From positions 1-64,000 of the forward strand of contig WQWN01000005.1 of NCBI GenBank assembly GCA_009785325.1: a DNA stretch of 64,000 nt, in the 5' to 3' direction. Below the pieces are notes generated by a model. The model saw only the letters and a program-made list of their open reading frames with translations, made no database searches and had not been told where the DNA came from. The DNA comes from Candidatus Saccharimonadota bacterium (GTDB lineage: Bacteria > Patescibacteriota > Saccharimonadia > Saccharimonadales > Saccharimonadaceae). A program made the translations under genes and the position numbers. Below, piece after piece: positions 59,351-64,000 of this stretch; position 1 is the stretch's first letter; every line of letters starts with the position of its first letter.

Positions 59351-61636
59351 CTACAGCAACATATCCTCCCCATTCTCCCGTATAAACGCCCCTTGTTCAC
59401 GCAACTTCCCTTCATACTTCTCCACCAATCCTCGTACTCTCTCCTCATCCAACGCCCCCACCTCCATCGCCCGCCACCAAATCTCCATCGCCACTTGCCA
59501 CCGGCTAGTCCCGTTCCGCACCTGCATATCATACGGCGTTGTTGTCGCCCCCTTCTCGTCATACCCCCTCAGACTCACCCGCCTCACATCTGTATAATTC
59601 CCCATTATCGCCCGCATCGTACTCGTATACCCATGGAAATTCATCACAATCGGCCGATCCACCGTAAACAGCTCGTCAAATTTCTCCTGGCTCAACTTAA
59701 ACTCCGTCGTCCCAATCGCTCCATAACTCAACGCCGCCACCCCCACAAATCTCATCCGCACCTCAGGCGTCTCCGCCCGCACGATCTCCATCGCCCTCAG
59801 CGCCTCCGTACTCACATAATCTCCAGCCCCAGCCACCACCACATCCACCTCTCCATCATCACTCGCAAACCCAAACACACTCGCCCCACCGCCATTCGTC
59901 AGTTGCCATTTCGCATGTCCAGAATCAATCCATCGCGGCTCGTCCGTCTTCCCCGCCGTCAACACATTCACCACGTTCTTCGTCTTCAGACAAAACTCCA
60001 TCGCCGCCGCAGTCGCCACATCATCCACGGGTAGCAATATATTCGTAAACCCGCTCGGCTTGTCCAGTAGTCCCGAAATAAAACTCGGATTCTGATGGCT
60101 ATACCCATTATGATCCTGCCTCCACCCCACACTCGTCAAAATATAATTCAAACTCGCCACATCACCACGCCACTCCACATCCCGCGACTGCGCCAAAAAC
60201 TTCACATACTGATCCACCATACTTGACACGATCGGCATAAAAGCCTCATAACTCGCCATCACTCCATTTCGCCCCGTCAACACATATCCCGCCATCACCC
60301 CCTGCAACGTCTGCTCGCTCAGTAGCTCCATCACACGCCCATCCTTCGCCAAGTTCTTATCCCACTCTTTTACATCCATCATCCACGACCGATCCGCCAC
60401 CTCATAAATCGCCCCTAGCTTATTACTCTCCGTCTCATCAGGACAAAAAAACCTAAACTTCTCCTGATTTTCCGCCATCACACCCCTGAGATACTCCCCT
60501 ACCGCTTTCATACTCGACTTCCGCTCCACTCCCGCCTCAACTTCTCGCACACCATCAATCCCTGGCACTACTAACTTCTCATCCACAAACTTCCGCCCAA
60601 AAGTATGCCGATTCCGTCCCATCCGCACCCCTTCATCTGGCAAAACCCTCTCCAAAAATTCCCCAAATCCATCCTGACCAAACAACTCCTCAAACCTATA
60701 CGACCTCAGCCACATCTCCAACAGCCCCAACTCCTCCTCGTCCGTCTTCGCCTTCGAGAGAATCACCTGATGACTCGAGCAGTTCCCCGCGATCTTCTCC
60801 CCACGGAAATCTTCCAGCCCGCCCTCACCCTTCTCTGTCTTTAGTACAATAAACGGCATCCTCACAAACTCATCCGTCCCCTTCACTTCAGTCATCTTAT
60901 CGCTCACAAATTCCAACGCTCCCGCCAACCCATCCTCACCTACAATCACCGGCTCATACCCAAACCCACTGATCAAATTCACCAGCTCCTTATCACTCAT
61001 CCGCCCATAGACCGTCGGCCCTCCAATTTTATACCCATTCAAATGCAACACAGGCACCACTACCCCATTTTCCCTCGCACTCACCAACTTATTCAAGTTC
61101 ATCGCAGAAAGCGCCGCCCCCGTCTCAAACTCCCCATCCCCGATCATACAAACCGCCACTAAACCAGGATTATCCAAAACCGCCCCATACGCCGTACTTA
61201 GCGAATATCCGAGCTCTCCCCCCTCTAAAATCACTCCTGGCGTCATCGGGCTAGAGTGCGAATTAAACCCATACGGCCAACTAAACTGCTTCACCAAATA
61301 CCCCAGTCCTTCCGCATCCACCCCAGCTCGCTCATCCACTACCTCCAAACTTCCCTCCATCCAAAGGTTCGCATTCAGCGCCGCAAAACCATGCCCCGGC
61401 CCCAACACAAACATCACATCCTCCAGTCCTCGCTTCTTCATCCACAAATTCACATTCGCATACAGCCGATTTATCCCAGGACACGTCCCGAAATGCCCAA
61501 GCAACCTCGGCTTCACATCACCAAACTCTAACGGCCGCTCCAACAGGAAATTATCCCTGAGAAACACCTGCGCCACACTCAGATAATCCGCCGCCCTAAC
61601 ATACTGATCAATCGCTCGCTCGTCCATACTATCCAT
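59351..61636 (-). CDS. xfp: Xylulose-5-phosphate/fructose-6-phosphate phosphoketolase
   Basis: LGHFGTCPGINRLYANVN, GPGHGFAALNANLWMEGS, VCMIGDGEFETGAL-like core, SLNYILTSVGWRQDHNGYSHQNPSF. Confidence 0.95.
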   Translation of the reverse strand: MDSMDERAIDQYVRAADYLSVAQVFLRDNFLLERPLEFGDVKPRLLGHFGTCPGINRLYANVNLWMKKRGLEDVMFVLGPGHGFAALNANLWMEGSLEVVDERAGVDAEGLGYLVKQFSWPYGFNSHSSPMTPGVILEGGELGYSLSTAYGAVLDNPGLVAVCMIGDGEFETGAALSAMNLNKLVSARENGVVVPVLHLNGYKIGGPTVYGRMSDKELVNLISGFGYEPVIVGEDGLAGALEFVSDKMTEVKGTDEFVRMPFIVLKTEKGEGGLEDFRGEKIAGNCSSHQVILSKAKTDEEELGLLEMWLRSYRFEELFGQDGFGEFLERVLPDEGVRMGRNRHTFGRKFVDEKLVVPGIDGVREVEAGVERKSSMKAVGEYLRGVMAENQEKFRFFCPDETESNKLGAIYEVADRSWMMDVKEWDKNLAKDGRVMELLSEQTLQGVMAGYVLTGRNGVMASYEAFMPIVSSMVDQYVKFLAQSRDVEWRGDVASLNYILTSVGWRQDHNGYSHQNPSFISGLLDKPSGFTNILLPVDDVATAAAMEFCLKTKNVVNVLTAGKTDEPRWIDSGHAKWQLTNGGGASVFGFASDDGEVDVVVAGAGDYVSTEALRAMEIVRAETPEVRMRFVGVAALSYGAIGTTEFKLSQEKFDELFTVDRPIVMNFHGYTSTMRAIMGNYTDVRRVSLRGYDEKGATTTPYDMQVRNGTSRWQVAMEIWWRAMEVGALDEERVRGLVEKYEGKLREQGAFIRENGEDMLL

Positions 61637-61879
61637 AAGCACTATTCTACCAGATACCCCCACGCCCAACCACCCCTCTTTGACACCGACCCTACACGAT
61701 GATATAATTCTAAAATCATAGCCTCTCACCGCCACAGGTTTCTCTGTCGGTTTTTGGTTCGTTCATTTACACAGCTACCACACCCGTCCACGGTGGATGC
61801 TGGCCTACATCGGTAGTTCGCCATCCATCTTGGACACTGACACGTGTAGAGTGCAGTGAAATATGAAAGAGGCTACTCT

Positions 61880-62539
61880 ATGAAGAAACACCCTCCTATC
61901 AACCTCACACTTTTCGGCGCACCATTCGCCGGAAAAACCACCCAGGCAACAAAAATATGTGAACGATACGGCTCACTCCTGATGGACGCTGGACACATTA
62001 TCCGAGAGGAAATAACAGCAAACACTCCACTCGGTCAGGAAGCAGGGCCTTTCATAGATCGGAAAGAATTCATACCGACCCATGCCGTCATCGCCATGCT
62101 CAAAGGCCGCATAGCAACACACAGCCACACAGGCGGCTTCGTCTACGCCGGCTTCCCGCGTAGTATCGAGCAAGTCCAAGCGGCCGACGAAAACAACATC
62201 ATTATCGACTGCGCCCTTCATATTGAGCTGTCTAGCGAAGCTTTCACAACCCGCATGGAAGGCCGACGCACCTGCGAAAACTGCGTCGCCGTCTACCACG
62301 TCACCGACAATCCTCCCATACAGCCAGACATCTGCGACAAATGCAGTAGCCCCCTCATCGTCCGTCTAGAAGATAACCCCGCATCAAACATCCTTCGCCT
62401 CCAAGATTACTATGAGAAAACCGCTCCCCTCATAAACTACTTCGCCAAAGCCAGCCGGCTCATCACAGTTCAGAGCCAGCCCCGCGTCGACGATACCGCT
62501 CGCCTCATTTTCGCCGCACTCGACAAAAAACTCCGGTAG
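61880..62539 (+). CDS. adk: Adenylate kinase-like protein with Cys4-type lid
   Basis: LFGAPFAGKTTQATKI, FVYAGFPRSIEQ, CENCVAVYHV...CDKCSSPLIVRLEDNP. Confidence 0.85.
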   Translation: MKKHPPINLTLFGAPFAGKTTQATKICERYGSLLMDAGHIIREEITANTPLGQEAGPFIDRKEFIPTHAVIAMLKGRIATHSHTGGFVYAGFPRSIEQVQAADENNIIIDCALHIELSSEAFTTRMEGRRTCENCVAVYHVTDNPPIQPDICDKCSSPLIVRLEDNPASNILRLQDYYEKTAPLINYFAKASRLITVQSQPRVDDTARLIFAALDKKLR

Positions 62540-62551
62540 CCATCCATCCAC

Positions 62552-62575
62552 AGCCCCTCCTTAGGGGCTATTTTT
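62552..62575 (+). terminator. Intrinsic terminator after adk
   Basis: AGCCCC-tcctta-GGGGCT-ATTTTT. Confidence 0.8.
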
Positions 62576-63457
62576 CTAGTGTCTTATCTCATCCCCTGCC
62601 GACCAGTATATAATCGCGCCCACATTCAGCTCTTTCCGCAGCTCTAGTTTCACACGTCTCACTTCTCCCTCCACGTCTTTTTGATTCGCACCACTCTTCA
62701 GATCAACCATTATAATCGCTTCTCTGCTTTCTGGCCCATAGTCATGTATGTCTAGCCCCACCACTCTCTCAAAAATCCCATGCGCTGCCACAATTCTTCT
62801 GATTTTCCTCCGCAGCTCTTTATCCACCGGCCCTCCGAGTAGTAAATTTGTATGCTCCCGGAAAATCTTCACTCCACACAGCAGAATAAACACGCTCACA
62901 CCCAGTGCCGCGATCCCGTCCACGGGCAGTTCAGTCAGCGGCGCCACCGCCATCGACACAAGTACTAGCATCGTCGCACAATTATCTGCAATACAATCTT
63001 TCATCCCCGCTTCCACCGCCTTCGACTTCAGCTTGCGATTACCCTTCAGTAAGTAAATCGCCACTCCCGACTTCACTACGATCGACCCTATCAATACCCC
63101 CACTAGCAGCATTGACGTCTCCACCTCGACCGAGTTTACTATCCTCTCAACCGCAAACTGCCCCACTTGCAACGCCGCCAAAATAATCAACATTGATACA
63201 ATAAAACCACCCACATACTCCATCCGTCCTCTCCCAAAAGGATGTCTCGGATCGCGCTTCTTTCCAGCTAGTCGAAACCCCACTATCATCGCTATCGCAC
63301 CCACACTATCCATCAAGTTATTCATTCCATCTGCGATCACCGCGGCACTACCAGAAGCCCATCCCAATACTAACTTACCCGCCGCCAACACAGCATTACA
63401 TACCAACAGCACCATCCCCATCCTACTTCCTTCACGAAAACGCTTCTGCATACACAT
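62576..63457 (-). CDS. Cation diffusion facilitator (CDF) transporter
   Basis: ADGMNNLMDSVGAIAMIVG, RHPFGRGRMEYVG, AGMKDCIADN. Confidence 0.9.
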   Translation of the reverse strand: MCMQKRFREGSRMGMVLLVCNAVLAAGKLVLGWASGSAAVIADGMNNLMDSVGAIAMIVGFRLAGKKRDPRHPFGRGRMEYVGGFIVSMLIILAALQVGQFAVERIVNSVEVETSMLLVGVLIGSIVVKSGVAIYLLKGNRKLKSKAVEAGMKDCIADNCATMLVLVSMAVAPLTELPVDGIAALGVSVFILLCGVKIFREHTNLLLGGPVDKELRRKIRRIVAAHGIFERVVGLDIHDYGPESREAIIMVDLKSGANQKDVEGEVRRVKLELRKELNVGAIIYWSAGDEIRH

Positions 63458-63481
63458 ATATTATCACGAACAAAAGAAAAA

Positions 63482-63505
63482 GGCGCCCCTGAGAGTTAGG
63501 GCGCC
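63482..63505 (-). terminator. Intrinsic terminator of the IreB-like gene
   Basis: GGCGCCC...GGGCGCC with minus-strand T tract. Confidence 0.7.
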
Positions 63506-63768
63506 ATAGGGCTATCTCCAACAAGATATTTTATTAACATCACTCTTAATATCTCATCACGATAACCACCACCATACTTACTCATGATCACTCGCGCGCC
63601 ACCCTGCGCAGTTATATAAGTTGGATCATCCGAGATTATATACCCCACTATCTGATTGACTGGATTATAGCCATTCTTCGCTAGCAATCCATAAACCCTC
63701 CTCAGGTCCTCGTCGAAATCCGCCACCGGAAAGATATTTGTATTTAGTCGCTCTGTTCCATTCTCCAT
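63496..63768 (-). CDS. IreB/UPF0297-like regulatory protein
   Basis: FDEDLRRVYGLLAKNGYNPVNQIVGYIISDDPTYITAQGGARVIM. Confidence 0.8.
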   Translation of the reverse strand: MENGTERLNTNIFPVADFDEDLRRVYGLLAKNGYNPVNQIVGYIISDDPTYITAQGGARVIMSKYGGGYRDEILRVMLIKYLVGDSPMAP

Positions 63769-63862
63769 AGCAAACCTCCCACTAAAAATAACTAAGCCGC
63801 TCTCAATCAGCTTCTATCATAAATTAAACACGTAAATTCCACTTCTGACAATAGCTAACAGA

Positions 63863-64000
63863 TTATCCGATCTTCTCGATCAAACTTTCGTCCCACTCAC
63901 TCTTCGGCTCCAGACCGTGCAGCATCGCCACTGTCGCCGCCACATTGCTCAGCCCAAACTCCCCTCCATCAGCCTTCTCCTTCTTCAGCCGATACTTCCC
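63863..64000 (-). CDS. C-terminal fragment, possibly cofactor-independent phosphoglycerate mutase (cut by window end)
   Basis: GKYRLKKEKADGGEFGLSNVAATVAMLHGLEPKSEWDESLIEKIG* resembles the GpmI C-terminus. Confidence 0.45.
   Translation of the reverse strand, partial: GKYRLKKEKADGGEFGLSNVAATVAMLHGLEPKSEWDESLIEKIG

Noticed and set aside
1-64000. Genome-wide UGA recoding (code 25) as explanation for the split ATP-grasp gene
   Set aside because: Many genes terminate properly at TGA and long conserved proteins contain no in-frame TGA; only one isolated case was seen
1-64000. CRISPR array
   Set aside because: No regularly spaced short direct repeats with unique spacers seen; the repeats present are coding (FISUMP, RCC1, beta-helix, helical) or single inverted pairs

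Overview
The window looks like a chromosomal segment of a small-genome Gram-positive-like bacterium, probably a Candidatus Saccharibacteria/Patescibacteria relative. That placement is inferred from gene content and VPNTG-like surface proteins, not from a search. Housekeeping backbone: dnaJ and dnaK with CIRCE operators, yebC, RNase J, hisS, ddl, murF, rarA, dut, galU, uppP, ackA, xfp, adk, an IreB-like gene, five tRNAs, and several transporters. Interrupting it are: (i) long repetitive surface-protein genes (FISUMP-like, two RCC1-repeat proteins, a beta-helix protein with a VPNTG sorting signal, and a 75-aa deletion remnant); (ii) a compact R-M/defence island at about 37.4-44.4 kb with an ABC/AAA-type ATPase, an NgoBV-like restriction enzyme, a C5 methyltransferase, and a frameshifted large serine recombinase abutting a tRNA gene; (iii) nested inverted repeats at 33.0/37.4 kb and 37.4/47.7 kb around that island and adjacent surface genes. 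Most interesting candidates: a cluster of three ATP-grasp ligases with RimB-like and DUF1704 (MATCAP-like) peptidases (6.2-11 kb), with an N-formylglutamate-amidohydrolase-like gene at 20 kb; poly-C tracts inside the -35/-10 spacers of two RCC1 genes plus a G9 frameshift tract (phase-variation candidates); and a Cys-less pyridine-nucleotide-disulfide oxidoreductase homologue next to a stand-alone ATP-cone protein. All family calls come from motif recognition by eye; no searches were run.
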